Origin: Pseudomonadota bacterium
GTDB lineage: Bacteria > Pseudomonadota > Alphaproteobacteria > Micropepsales > Micropepsaceae
DNA length: 64,000 nt
Direction of reading: 5' to 3'
Assembly (NCBI GenBank): GCA_021851325.1
Contig: JAJZDZ010000004.1
Location: forward strand, 1 to 64,000
The translations under genes were made by a program, and so were the position numbers. This document shows, in pieces, positions 19,901-28,215 of this stretch. Below the pieces are notes generated by a model, which was given only the letters and a program-made list of their open reading frames with translations, searched no databases and was not told the DNA's origin. Every line of letters starts with the position of its first letter. Within the stretch, counting starts at the first letter, position 1.

Positions 19901-20233
19901 GCACCCAGTGACGACAAGTATTACCAGTCGGCATACAAGGTTTATTACAATCTGCTATGGCTGAATGCGGAAATCGGAACTGGTGCAGGTGACGTTGCGG
20001 GTGGCGCCGACTTTGGCCCCACCAACATCGAGCCCAAACTTCTGGCCATTATCGAAACCCATCTTGCCAAGGGAGCCAGTGAATTCCAGAACCTCGTCAG
20101 CAAAGAGGTCCCAGGATTCAATCGTACTCTCGCAGGTCAGGGTATTGCCCCCCTGCCGACAACGCTGCAGCCGGTACCGAACCTCTTTACGCTCTATCCA
20201 GTAAGGGAGTTGGTAGAGGCTTACGCAAACTAG
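16952..20233 (+). CDS. Exported BNR/Asp-box beta-propeller protein (VPS10/sortilin-like)
   Basis: A 1093-residue protein with a Sec signal peptide (MKLGRLALVAAAVTLAAGMA). At least nine Asp-box motifs of the form S/T-x-D-x-G-x-x-W are spread over the first 750 residues, for example KTEDGGKTW, THNGGKTW, RSDDGGVNW, SKDGGKSW, ETKDGGQSW and SLDRGAHW; these mark the turns of multi-bladed beta-propellers as in sortilin/VPS10 domains, sialidases and GH74. Residues from about 760 form a different C-terminal region with a beta-sandwich-like part and a helical segment. Proteins of this layout are often annotated as glycosyl hydrolases, but I see no confirmed catalytic pair, so function is open. A dedicated terminator follows. 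The start follows a GGGGG stretch. Confidence 0.85.
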   Translation: MKLGRLALVAAAVTLAAGMAPNNKVTSAATSQTATGAGSKAVTAAYGTKDLSRHTGKLAFHFFGPIHGNRVASIAGIPGNYTTYYVGSSAGGLWKSDDGGNRFKPIFERPGAAAIGAIAVDPSKPSTVWIGTGEPWAIRNIDIGGNGVYKTEDGGKTWHHMGLTQTGRIARIIVDPTDSNTVFVCAEGHLTSKDQQRGVFVTHNGGKTWTRSLFVNSHTGCSGLSMDAHDHNTLVAGTWQVVMHTWAELSGGPGSGVFITHNGGKTWKRIVGHGLPASPVGKIDVGIAPSNSKRIYALIEAPNQGSMWRSDDGGVNWHRVSWNRMLIGRAGYYIRLAISPRNDNKVYVASSSFLVSKDGGKSWHQMDVGGDNHDIWIDPKDATHMAETNDGGFAITTTEGKGWHTVSLPIGEMYHVAVDDQIPYYIYSNMQDDSTMRGPVDPIGSTAWGIGSQQGWDYGMGGCESGFTVPDVTNPNIVWATCYGDEVTRWDAKTHEARSVSPWFHTLDSAPNQTKYRCHWTAPLAIDPFNHNIVYFGCQVLFETKDGGQSWHKISPDLSTHNPKYLVSSGGLIGDNLGQFYGEVIFAIAPSTVQKGLIWVGTNDGKVWYTSDRGGHWTDVTKNIGMKPWGTVTSIQPSFFHPGTAYVSVDYHLSGDRKPYIYKTTDFGKHWTKISNGLPQTGNLDYVHDISEDPNCAGLLFAGTGEGLYYSLDRGAHWIHLDQGLPPSPVTWTVVQKRFHDLVVSTWGRGIYVLPDISALEQMAKARTDSDVRLFAPLQAYRLLRRPKAYIDFDLKSAPKKDVVLQIVDAKGKVIRTMYRIAHSGFNRVTWDMRYDHLTPVVLQTIPPEDPNIWNETRFKGRRARPVTHWGMPDIVAGPLAVPGAYTVRLTVGGKTLSAPLQILRDPNSETNQAGMDATLALQLRIAHDVHHVANMVNLTEEMRVPLQALEKKYAGNVKMERELQAMDKKIQKVEYTLFSRYLAPSDDKYYQSAYKVYYNLLWLNAEIGTGAGDVAGGADFGPTNIEPKLLAIIETHLAKGASEFQNLVSKEVPGFNRTLAGQGIAPLPTTLQPVPNLFTLYPVRELVEAYAN

Positions 20234-20253
20234 GCAGACGTTGAACGACCTCT

Positions 20254-20299
20254 AAAGGACGTGTAAGTCGCTATCATCTTACACGTCCTTTCTTTTTTT
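20254..20299 (+). terminator. Rho-independent terminator
   Basis: A perfect 14-base stem (20254-20267 pairing with 20278-20291) with a 10-base loop is followed by ctttttttta-type T-run at 20292-20299. It lies 20 bases after the stop of the beta-propeller gene and should end its transcript. Confidence 0.95.
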
Positions 20300-20418
20300 A
20301 GGTGTGTTCCCCGAGAAAACGGCTTCACCAAACCGCGGACGTTTGACCTGGATCAGCCCGCCCTGCGGGCAACACGCATACGACAGGGTGCCCCCCAGGA
20401 TGGAGTACCCCCGTACAC

Positions 20419-21957
20419 ATGGCGGCCACCACCTCCCGCAGGATTTATGCCTGGCCTCTTGCCGCCTGTATTTTCATCGCTGCATTTGGCTCCCCTTCGA
20501 ACGCTGCAGACCGCCCGATCGCACTGCAGCCGCGGCTGGAGCGCGCGATCAGCCGGGAAAAATCTCCCCAGCTCCGGCTCGCCCTTACGAAATTCTACCA
20601 ATTGAAGTCCTGGGTGCTGGCCTGGCAAGATTCGGATCTGGCGCAAACCGTTCGTGCCACCCTCGCTTCGGCAGCCGATCAAGGTCTGCCGGCCGCTTCA
20701 TACCTGAGCGTGGTTGGTCCCAACACCCCAGCCGACGCCGACGTGCAGCTAACTGCGCACCTGCTGCGCTATGCACGGGATGTCTCGGAAGGCCCTGCCC
20801 GACCCGCAGACGCTGGGGTCGCAGCTCGATCCCTGCAGCATATCGCCGCCACACTTGCTTTGGCTGCGCGCAACTCCGCAGACTTGCGCCAATATCTCGC
20901 AGCACTGCCACCCGATCATGCCGCCTACCTGGCACTGAAGCGCGCCTACGCCCATTACCGATTGCTCGCTGCAAACGGCGGTTGGCCCCAGCTACCTGCG
21001 GTCAGGCGCATCAGGCTTTCCTCCCCTGGTCCATGGCTTGATCTGGTTCGCAATCGCCTTGCCTGCGAGTATCCATCCCTGCGCCAGGCGGATGTCGAAA
21101 CGCTTAGAAGGACGATCAAGCGCTTCCAGGCCCATGTCGGCCTCACGGCCGACGGGATCATTGGCCCCAAAACGATCAGTGCACTCAATATAGAGCCGGC
21201 TGAGCGCGCAGCGCAGATCGCGGCCAACATGGAGCGCTGGCGCTGGATGCCGCGCCATTTTCCGACACGTTATATCGAGGTCAATACCGCGAGCGCCATT
21301 CTGCAAGCAGTCGACCGGGGCGCGACGGTTCTGCGCTCACGTGTCATCGTGGGTAAGGCTGCTACACCCACTCCAGATTTTATGACGGACGCATTGGCCA
21401 TAATCGTCAATCCCGTATGGGAGGTACCGCGCTCTATCGTCCAGAAGGAAATCCTTCCCCGTCTGCGGCGTCAGCCCGACTACCTCAGTCAAAATCACAT
21501 GGTCATGGAAAACGGCAATGTCAGACAGCTGCCGGGCGCAGATAATGCGCTTGGACGGGTAAAGATAGACATCACCGATCCATTTTCGATCTATATGCAT
21601 GACACGCCAGCAAGAACCCTGTTCGCACGGGACCAGCGTCATCTCAGTCACGGTTGCATTCGTGTGCAGGAAATCCTGCCACTTGCGTCATGGCTCCTGA
21701 CCGGCAGCCTCGACGGGGGGATCTCGCGCATCGAGACGGCGATCGCCGATGGCACGACCCGCCGAATCGCTCTCAGCCGGCCGGTTACCGTCTACGTCGT
21801 CTATCAGACTGCGATCGTTGGATCAGACGGACGCATCGATTTCGTTCCCGACGTCTATGATCTCGATTCTGATCTGATCACCAGCATGTTTGGCACGCGC
21901 CCACTACCCGGAACCACAAAAGAGGCTCCCAGCCATGGCTGCCGGACCACTGACTAG
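20419..21957 (+). CDS. L,D-transpeptidase with peptidoglycan-binding domain (YcbB/LdtD-like)
   Basis: A 512-residue exported protein. A signal peptide with twin arginines (TSRRIYAWPLAACIF, cleavage near NAA) is followed by a helical scaffold domain, a PG_binding_1 domain around residues 225-260 (LRRTIKRFQAHVGLTADG), and the YkuD catalytic domain from about 285. The nucleophile is Cys413 in SHGCIRV, with the histidine of YMHDTP upstream. NPVWEVPRSIVQKEILP is typical of the YcbB subclass, which makes 3-3 cross-links in murein. It follows the strong terminator, so it has its own promoter, and precedes ftsH by about 110 bases. Confidence 0.93.
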   Translation: MAATTSRRIYAWPLAACIFIAAFGSPSNAADRPIALQPRLERAISREKSPQLRLALTKFYQLKSWVLAWQDSDLAQTVRATLASAADQGLPAASYLSVVGPNTPADADVQLTAHLLRYARDVSEGPARPADAGVAARSLQHIAATLALAARNSADLRQYLAALPPDHAAYLALKRAYAHYRLLAANGGWPQLPAVRRIRLSSPGPWLDLVRNRLACEYPSLRQADVETLRRTIKRFQAHVGLTADGIIGPKTISALNIEPAERAAQIAANMERWRWMPRHFPTRYIEVNTASAILQAVDRGATVLRSRVIVGKAATPTPDFMTDALAIIVNPVWEVPRSIVQKEILPRLRRQPDYLSQNHMVMENGNVRQLPGADNALGRVKIDITDPFSIYMHDTPARTLFARDQRHLSHGCIRVQEILPLASWLLTGSLDGGISRIETAIADGTTRRIALSRPVTVYVVYQTAIVGSDGRIDFVPDVYDLDSDLITSMFGTRPLPGTTKEAPSHGCRTTD

Positions 21958-22065
21958 TGCTCGCCTACGCGTTTCGGGGGCTACCGAACTGGCTGCGCCG
22001 GTTGAGCGAAATCACAATTGGCGGGACAGGTGCCGCTATTGTGGGCTGTCACGGAGGACCGGCCC

Positions 22066-23913
22066 ATGACCTGGAACAAGTCACTTACAACCTTGGGCGT
22101 CCTCGTCTGGGTTGGCATTATCGCACTGCTTTTATGGGTCGGAGCACAAGGTCCTGCACCGCAGCCCGTGGTGCCGCTTGCTTACTCGGACTTCATGTCG
22201 AAGCTCGATCAGGGCGCAGTGAAGACTGCAAAAATTGAAGGCCACAAAATCGAAGGCACACTCAGCAATCAGTCGCACTACACAACCATTACGCCTGAGG
22301 ACCCGAACCTGCCCGCGCAGCTCCTGCGCCACCGCGTCCATGTCGTCGTTATCCCGCCACAGTCAGGGTCACCCTTGGTCACGCTTCTGACCTGGGTCCC
22401 CTTCCTGCTGATTGCCGGCGTCTGGATCTTCATCCTTTTTTCCAGTCGCAACCAGACCGGCAATCGCTTCGGCTTTGGCAAGAGCAGGGCTAAATTGATT
22501 ACGCCTGCGCAAACCCACCCCGTGACCTTCGCCGATGTTGCCGGGATCGATGAGGCCCGCAGTGAGCTTCAGGAGATCGTCGAATTTCTGAAAAGTCCGC
22601 AAAAATTTGAGCGGCTGGGAGGACGCATCCCCAAAGGATGCCTGCTCGTAGGACCGCCGGGAACCGGAAAGACGCTCCTGGCCCGCGCGATTGCCGGCGA
22701 GGCTCAGGTGCCATTCTTTTCAATCTCCGGTTCCGAGTTTGTCGAGATGTTCGTCGGCGTTGGGGCTAGCCGGGTACGCGATCTGTTCGAACAAGCCAAA
22801 AAAAGTGCACCCTGCATCGTGTTTGTTGACGAGATCGATGCCGTCGGCCGCAAGCGGGGGCTGAGTTATTCTGGAACAAATGATGAGCGTGAACAGACCC
22901 TCAACCAGCTGCTTGTGGAAATGGACGGGTTCGACACACGGGAAGGCGTGATCCTGCTGGCGGCCACCAACCGGCCCGATGTTCTTGATCCCGCGCTGCT
23001 GCGTCCCGGACGGTTTGATCGCCGTATCCAGCTGTCCAATCCAGATATCACCGGGCGCGAGCAGATCCTGCGTGTCCATGTCAGAAAAGTTCCTCTTGCC
23101 CAGGACGTCGACATCCGTGCTCTGGCCCGCGGTACCCCCGGGCTTTCGGGTGCCGATCTTGCCAATCTCGTAAACGAAGCCGCGCTTCTTGCCGCACATA
23201 GAAATGAGGCGCTGGTGAGTGCGCGCGACTTTGACGACGCCAAGGACAAGATCATGATGGGAAGCGAGCGTCGCTCTCTGGTCATGAGCCCCAAGGAGAA
23301 AAAGATAACTGCTGTGCACGAATCAGGACACGCACTGGTAACACTTTACTCGCCTGATCATGATCCTTTGCACAAAGTTACCATCATACCTCATGGACGC
23401 GCACTTGGTGCAACCCTTTCACTTCCCGAGCGCGACCGGTTCGGCTATTCGCGGCGAGAATTGAGTACACGGCTTGCTATCCTGTTTGCCGGGCGTATAG
23501 CCGAGGAAATGTACTTTGGCAGCGATGATACGACGACTGGCGCAAGTGATGATATAAAGCAGGCAACTGAACTTGCACGTCGTATGGTTTGTGAATTTGG
23601 CTTCAGTACCAAGCTCGGCCTTATCAACTTTGAAGAGTCAGAACACAGCACGGCTTATGAAGGCATTTTCTCCGGACGCAAACCAATGAGCGAGGAAACT
23701 GCTGCGCGGATTGATGAGGAGATTGTTCGCTTGACCGACGAAGCCGCGCGTAGCGCACGCGAAATACTTTCTGGTCATCGTAGTGAACTCAACCATCTTG
23801 TTGAAGCATTACTCGAGCATGAAACCCTGAGCGGGTCGCAGATCAGCGAACTGCTTGGGACCAATCTGCCGGTGGTACAGGAGACAAAGAGTTTGCTGAG
23901 TGCCGCCCAGTAA
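22066..23913 (+). CDS. ftsH: ATP-dependent zinc metalloprotease FtsH
   Basis: A 615-residue membrane AAA protease. Two N-terminal membrane segments (about residues 5-25 and 100-125) flank a small periplasmic domain. The AAA module has Walker A GPPGTGKT near residue 196, Walker B VFVDEID, and the second-region-of-homology pattern [18 protein letters not shown]. The protease zinc site is HESGH at residue 418, with the third ligand in the [12 protein letters not shown] helix. GGAGG eight bases before the ATG at 22066 fixes the start. The usual hflKC, tilS or folP neighbours are absent, so this may be a second paralog rather than the housekeeping copy; inference only. Confidence 0.95.
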   Translation: MTWNKSLTTLGVLVWVGIIALLLWVGAQGPAPQPVVPLAYSDFMSKLDQGAVKTAKIEGHKIEGTLSNQSHYTTITPEDPNLPAQLLRHRVHVVVIPPQSGSPLVTLLTWVPFLLIAGVWIFILFSSRNQTGNRFGFGKSRAKLITPAQTHPVTFADVAGIDEARSELQEIVEFLKSPQKFERLGGRIPKGCLLVGPPGTGKTLLARAIAGEAQVPFFSISGSEFVEMFVGVGASRVRDLFEQAKKSAPCIVFVDEIDAVGRKRGLSYSGTNDEREQTLNQLLVEMDGFDTREGVILLAATNRPDVLDPALLRPGRFDRRIQLSNPDITGREQILRVHVRKVPLAQDVDIRALARGTPGLSGADLANLVNEAALLAAHRNEALVSARDFDDAKDKIMMGSERRSLVMSPKEKKITAVHESGHALVTLYSPDHDPLHKVTIIPHGRALGATLSLPERDRFGYSRRELSTRLAILFAGRIAEEMYFGSDDTTTGASDDIKQATELARRMVCEFGFSTKLGLINFEESEHSTAYEGIFSGRKPMSEETAARIDEEIVRLTDEAARSAREILSGHRSELNHLVEALLEHETLSGSQISELLGTNLPVVQETKSLLSAAQ

Positions 23914-24076
23914 TGGGCATCCGTCATCTACGCGGTCCACTACGGCTTGCGGGAAAATCTTGCCCGACGCGCGTAGGAAGGATAAAATCGAAATTGGTTG
24001 CCTTGATGCGCCGCGCACGGATGACTTTTGTTTCATGCGATGCCCGCCAGGCCGGCCCTCAAAAGGAGATCGTGTT

Positions 24077-24733
24077 GTGCGTAGATTTCCCGCCATAGCT
24101 GCCCTTGCCGGTTGTGTGGCTCTTGCAGTGCTGACCCAGGCCCAGGCGATGCCAAGAAATCGTGGTCCGGAACCCGGACCGGCGCCTGATCGCGGTCAGC
24201 CTCCACGCCGCGGCGCAGGTCCGGTGCCAGGTCCCGCCTTCAATCGCGCCATGCCGCCTCAAGGTTTTCGCGGCACGCCACCCGACTTTCATGGCGCGCT
24301 TCCTGGCCCTGCACAGGTGGGCGGTGGGTTTCAGGGGCGTCCAGGCTTTCAGGGGCGCCCTGGCTTTCAGGGGCGCCCTGGTTTTCAGGGGCGCCCTGGT
24401 TTTCCAATGCATCCGGACGGCCGATTTCGCGGACGCAGCTTTGACCGCTTTTCACCACCTGAGCGTCGTCTCTGGGAGGGTGGCGACTGGCATCACGCCT
24501 GGCACGATGGCCATCTTGGCTGGTGGTGGGTAGTGTCCGGGAACTGGTTTTTCTATCCGCAGCCGATCTACCCCTATCCCCTTTATGTCGGCCCATCGTA
24601 CTACTACGACTATTACAATACCTACGGCCCACCCTCCTATTACTGGTATTATTGCGAGGATCCTCCGGGCTACTATCCCTATGTCCCGCGCTGCTTTGTG
24701 CCGTGGCAGCCGGTGCCTCCAACTTCGGAGTAA
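24077..24733 (+). CDS. Exported Gly/Pro/Arg-rich repeat protein with C-terminal YYC..GYYPYV..C motif
   Basis: A 218-residue protein that starts at GTG, with AGGAG eight bases upstream; an open frame continues upstream but would bury the signal peptide (RRFPAIAALAGCVALAVLTQAQA). The mature N-terminal half is rich in Pro, Gly and Arg and includes four GFQGRP units. The aromatic C-terminal half (GWWWVVSGNWFF, then YYCEDPPGYYPYVPRC) matches a motif seen in many small proteobacterial cell-envelope proteins of unknown role, with two cysteines that may form a disulfide. It overlaps no neighbour and is 163 bases after ftsH. Function unknown. Confidence 0.8.
   Translation: MRRFPAIAALAGCVALAVLTQAQAMPRNRGPEPGPAPDRGQPPRRGAGPVPGPAFNRAMPPQGFRGTPPDFHGALPGPAQVGGGFQGRPGFQGRPGFQGRPGFQGRPGFPMHPDGRFRGRSFDRFSPPERRLWEGGDWHHAWHDGHLGWWWVVSGNWFFYPQPIYPYPLYVGPSYYYDYYNTYGPPSYYWYYCEDPPGYYPYVPRCFVPWQPVPPTSE
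24329..24400 (+). repeat. Four tandem 18-bp repeats in frame
   Basis: Four copies of an 18-base unit (first tttcaggggcgtccaggc, the others differing at one to three positions) lie head to tail and encode FQGRPG-type units. Because the unit length is a multiple of three, copy-number change would keep the frame. They are inside the exported repeat-protein gene. Confidence 0.97.
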
Positions 24734-24786
24734 GGGAGAGAGCAAGAGCGCCGAGCTCTCGGCCGAGCTGGAGATAAAACGCCCGA

Positions 24787-25776
24787 ATGACAGGCCAAAC
24801 CGAAGGTGGTGAGCTTGGCGACCCTGCGGCGGTTCCAATTCTAGACGCAGCTGCTGTCCGCCGGCTCGCGGACGCAAATCTCATGGTGGAAGCCCTGCGC
24901 CACGCCTTTGCGCAAGGCTGCGTGATGCCTGTGCGTCATCACCACCGCATCGCCGTCCCCGGCGAAGCGGATGGAACGCTGTTGTTGATGCCGGCCTGGC
25001 AGGAAGGGGCCCAGGCGGGGGTCAAGATAGCCACGGTATTTCCCGGAAATGCGGGACGGGGCGAACCCGCCGTGAACGCCACCTATCTTCTGTTTGATGC
25101 CAAAACTGGCCGGCCACGGGCGCTGATCGACGGTGATGAGCTGACGGCCCAGCGTACCGCCGCCACTTCGGTGCTGGCTGCAAGCTATCTGGCCCGCAGC
25201 AACAGCGAGCAGCTTCTTATCGTGGGCAGTGGCAGGATAGCCCGCTATACGGCCCTCTGCTATGCGCGGATGCGCCCACAGCTGCGCCGCATCGCCGTCT
25301 GGAGTCGGCAGCCAGACCATGCAGCCCGTCTTGCCAGGGATCTGGGCGCACAAACCGGCCTCTCCGTCGAGGGCGCACCGGAGCTGGAAGCCGCGGTCAA
25401 GGCGGCGGACATTATCAGCTGCGCCACACTTGCCCGAACCCCCCTGGTTTTCGGTACCTGGCTCCGTCCGGGCACCCATTTGGACCTCATCGGAGGCTTT
25501 ACTCCGGACATGCGCGAGGCCGATGACACGGCCGTCGCCAAAGCCAGCCTCTTTGCCGACACCAAAGAGGCGGCGATTGCGGAAGCTGGTGACTTCGTGC
25601 AACCCCTGCGCCAGAGACTTATTGCAGAGGACGCTATATCGGACCTGTTCGCGCTTTGCAGTGGGCGCCATCGGGGGCGGCGGGATGGCTTGGAAATCAC
25701 ACTGTTCAAGTCCGTAGGCGCAGCGCTGGAAGATCTGGCTGTGGCAGAACTGCTATGGCGGCATGCCGGCCGCTAA
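24787..25776 (+). CDS. Ornithine cyclodeaminase/mu-crystallin family protein
   Basis: A 329-residue NAD(P)-dependent enzyme of the ornithine cyclodeaminase/mu-crystallin/alanine dehydrogenase family. The early substrate-contact region (MPVRHHHRI) is followed by LLLMPAW, the DGDELTAQRTAATS segment typical of the family, the Rossmann motif IVGSGRIARYTALC near residue 140, and IGGFTPDMREADD near 235. Members deaminate ornithine to proline, interconvert alanine and pyruvate, or reduce ketimines; residues seen do not decide between these. The start ATG lacks a close ribosome site (GGAG lies 13 bases away). Confidence 0.9.
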   Translation: MTGQTEGGELGDPAAVPILDAAAVRRLADANLMVEALRHAFAQGCVMPVRHHHRIAVPGEADGTLLLMPAWQEGAQAGVKIATVFPGNAGRGEPAVNATYLLFDAKTGRPRALIDGDELTAQRTAATSVLAASYLARSNSEQLLIVGSGRIARYTALCYARMRPQLRRIAVWSRQPDHAARLARDLGAQTGLSVEGAPELEAAVKAADIISCATLARTPLVFGTWLRPGTHLDLIGGFTPDMREADDTAVAKASLFADTKEAAIAEAGDFVQPLRQRLIAEDAISDLFALCSGRHRGRRDGLEITLFKSVGAALEDLAVAELLWRHAGR

Positions 25777-25864
25777 AATCCCATTGCGTTGCCCTTCTTG
25801 CGCCCCATTTCTGCGCATGGTGACGCGGCTTGTCCTTATCCGGCAGCTTTAAGCTGGGAAAGCC

Positions 25865-26971
25865 ATGGAAGTTTCGAGCGCACAGCCTTCAAAATTTGCC
25901 GCCATCCGCGGCTTCCTCGCGCGTTATCGTTCCCACCTGTCCGTGGCCTCGATGCTTGCAGGATTCGCCAGCGACTACATGCTGCTGGGTAGCATTGACC
26001 TGCCGACAACGCAGGCACTGCTAAGCTTCTACCTCGCTCTTGCCGCACTCGGCATTGCCCTGCTGCATGCTGCTGAGAGCTCTGCCATCCAGGGTTTCCT
26101 GCAAAGGTGGCGCAATCTCTTTCCCATGGCCATCCAGTTTGCGCTGGGAAGCCTGTGGAGCGGCTTGCTGGTTTTCTACTCGCGCACCGCGGTTTTCGCT
26201 ACCTCCTGGCCCTTTCTGTTGCTTCTGGTGGCATTCCTCGTTGGTAACGAACTGTTCCACCATTACGTTTCACGGCTGGTCTTTTCCACCACGCTTCTGT
26301 TTTTCGCACTCATCTCCCTCGCCATCCTGATTGTGCCCATTTACCTTCATGCCATTGGGCCAAAGGTATTTCTGCTCAGTGGCGGCGGTGCGGTCATTGT
26401 CTTTCTGGTCTATTGCTGGATACTGGCGTGGATTGGCGGCGAAAGGTTCGCTCCGGCACGCTGGAAGATGCTGGGCGGAGGTCTTGGGGTCTTTTCAGTT
26501 CTGAATATCTTCTACTTTACCGGGGTGCTTCCGCCGCTGCCGCTCGCACTGGCAGCCAGCGGCGTCTATCAGCAGATCCGCAAGAGTGGCCCGGTCTACC
26601 TGGCTGCTGGTCAGCATCAGCCCTGGTACACACGCTTTGGCTGGCCACAAACAATCTATCTTGCCCCAGGCGCTCCGGTCTCAGTCTTCAGCTCCGTTTT
26701 TGCCCCAATCGCCCTTACCACCCGCATACGCCATGAATGGGAATGGTACTCACCCCAAAAGCAGGAGTGGATTCCTGAAGCTTCTGTAACCTTTACCGTG
26801 AGTGGTGGCCGCAATGGTGGCTACCGCGGCTACACCACGAAGCATGATCCCATGAATGGCGAGTGGCGGGTCGACATCGAGACCGAAGGTGACCGGCTGA
26901 TTGGCCGGGTACAGTTTCGGGTCGAGCATACTGGAACCATGCCGCCCCTTGAGCACATCGTTCTGCACTGA
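25865..26971 (+). CDS. Membrane protein with C-terminal DUF2914 domain
   Basis: A 368-residue integral membrane protein. Residues 1-230 contain about six or seven hydrophobic segments; the rest is a soluble domain with the pattern HEWEWYSPQKQEW and GGRNGGYRGYTTK, matching DUF2914. This domain is found in several proteobacteria in proteins of unknown role. It is monocistronic as far as can be seen, with GGGAAA six bases before the ATG. Function is unknown. Confidence 0.8.
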   Translation: MEVSSAQPSKFAAIRGFLARYRSHLSVASMLAGFASDYMLLGSIDLPTTQALLSFYLALAALGIALLHAAESSAIQGFLQRWRNLFPMAIQFALGSLWSGLLVFYSRTAVFATSWPFLLLLVAFLVGNELFHHYVSRLVFSTTLLFFALISLAILIVPIYLHAIGPKVFLLSGGGAVIVFLVYCWILAWIGGERFAPARWKMLGGGLGVFSVLNIFYFTGVLPPLPLALAASGVYQQIRKSGPVYLAAGQHQPWYTRFGWPQTIYLAPGAPVSVFSSVFAPIALTTRIRHEWEWYSPQKQEWIPEASVTFTVSGGRNGGYRGYTTKHDPMNGEWRVDIETEGDRLIGRVQFRVEHTGTMPPLEHIVLH

Positions 26972-27026
26972 TTGCCAGAGAACGGCCAATCGCGCATAGT
27001 CCCCCCGCAACTTCCGAGGGAACGTG

Positions 27027-27707
27027 ATGATGCGCCGATTAGTGATTGCAGCAGTCTTGACCGCCATTGCGGCCGCGCCGAGCTTATACGCCGCACCAGC
27101 CATGCAAAGGCTGTCTGGAACAATCGTATCTTATGGACGCACCAATCATCTGCTTACGGTTAAGACCAACACAGGCGTAATCAAAAAGATCACCCTGCTT
27201 CCAAAGGCACGCATCATTGGCGACAGAAAGGCCACCGTTGCCGATATCAAGAAGGGTGATTTTGTTGCCTCAGCCGCCATGAAAGCGCCGGATGGTAAAC
27301 TTTATGCGCAGGAAATGCGCATATTCCCGCCCGCCTTGCGGGGTATGGGCGAAGGCCAGTATCCGATGAGCCGGCCGCACCAGAGCATGACAAATGCAAC
27401 CGTGATTGAAACGCGCGGCGTTACTGCCAACGGCAAAGCCGGCACGATCGCCCTTACCTTTCACGGCACCAAGATGGTGAATGGCAAATGCGAGGGTCAT
27501 GCAAGCGCCCCAGGAAAGGGAACCTGCATCGGCAAGACCGCAATCATCGTTCGTCCCGGCATACCGGTGACGTACTGGATCCTGGGTAATACAAGCTGGC
27601 TGAAGCCGGGTCTTGCGGTACGACTGTTCGCAGCACCTGGTCCCAAGGGCGGACTGGTCAGCCCTGGGCTGATCGTCGAGCACAATGGTGTCATGCCCCA
27701 GATCTGA
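27027..27707 (+). CDS. Exported protein with OB-like (DUF5666-type) N-terminal region
   Basis: A 226-residue protein with a Sec signal peptide (MMRRLVIAAVLTAIAAAPSLYAA). The part after it (LSGTIVSYGRTNHLLTVKT, then VADIKKGDFVASAA) has the layout of small exported beta-barrel domains annotated as DUF5666, in which a modifier such as pH, ionic strength or a metal may be bound, but no ligand can be named. Two cysteines in KCEGHASAPGKGTC are 10 residues apart. GTG 27024 and a second ATG at 27030 are alternative starts. A terminator follows directly. Confidence 0.72.
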   Translation: MMRRLVIAAVLTAIAAAPSLYAAPAMQRLSGTIVSYGRTNHLLTVKTNTGVIKKITLLPKARIIGDRKATVADIKKGDFVASAAMKAPDGKLYAQEMRIFPPALRGMGEGQYPMSRPHQSMTNATVIETRGVTANGKAGTIALTFHGTKMVNGKCEGHASAPGKGTCIGKTAIIVRPGIPVTYWILGNTSWLKPGLAVRLFAAPGPKGGLVSPGLIVEHNGVMPQI

Positions 27708-27719
27708 CAGTCATAGGAC

Positions 27720-27752
27720 AGGAGCCGGTCGGAAGCCGGCTCCTTGTCTTTT
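27720..27752 (+). terminator. Rho-independent terminator
   Basis: ggagccgg (27721-27728), a seven-base loop and ccggctcc (27736-27743) form a GC-rich 8-base stem, extended by one A-T pair, followed by ttgtctttt. It lies 13 bases after the stop of the small exported protein gene and abuts the end of the convergent Hpt gene. Confidence 0.88.
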
Positions 27753-28135
27753 CAGACAGCCGGACAGGCTTGGCTCAGGGAAGGAGCCAGTTCGTCAAGC
27801 GCAGCCTGCAGCGCGACAAAGGCGCGTGACGCCGCTTCCGGCATGTCGGCAAGGATCGGCCCCACACCGGACAGCATATCTTCACGGCAGCAGCGTTCCA
27901 GCTGTTCGGCCAAATGCTGCAGTTTCAATGCACCAAAACTTCCAGCCACGCCTTTCAGGTCATGCGCCTGCTCTGCCAACTTCGTGCGGTGCAGATCATG
28001 CGCTGGATTTGTCAGTTCCGAAATCAGCTCCGAAACCGACTTGCGAAAACTTGCCGCGAGGTCATTTACTGTCTTGTTCGGCATCACTGCGGCATAGTCA
28101 TGAAGCTGCGCCGGATCAAAATCAGGACACGTCAT
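27752..28135 (-). CDS. Hpt-domain phosphotransfer protein
   Basis: A 127-residue single-domain protein. The phosphorylatable histidine is in HDLKGVAGSFGA (about residue 58), the hallmark of histidine phosphotransfer domains, within a predicted four-helix bundle. Stand-alone Hpt proteins relay phosphate between hybrid kinases and receivers. No hybrid kinase or receiver is encoded nearby, so the partners are unknown; the multi-PAS kinase at 8646 lacks a receiver and would need one in between. AAGGCGG precedes the ATG closely. Confidence 0.87.
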   Translation of the reverse strand: MTCPDFDPAQLHDYAAVMPNKTVNDLAASFRKSVSELISELTNPAHDLHRTKLAEQAHDLKGVAGSFGALKLQHLAEQLERCCREDMLSGVGPILADMPEAASRAFVALQAALDELAPSLSQACPAV

Positions 28136-28215
28136 GTCCGCCTTGAGGGTTGCTCTGGCATCACCTACATCTTAGCCATGCCGGAATTAAGGTTTTACTA
28201 AACGCGGGAATGCCA

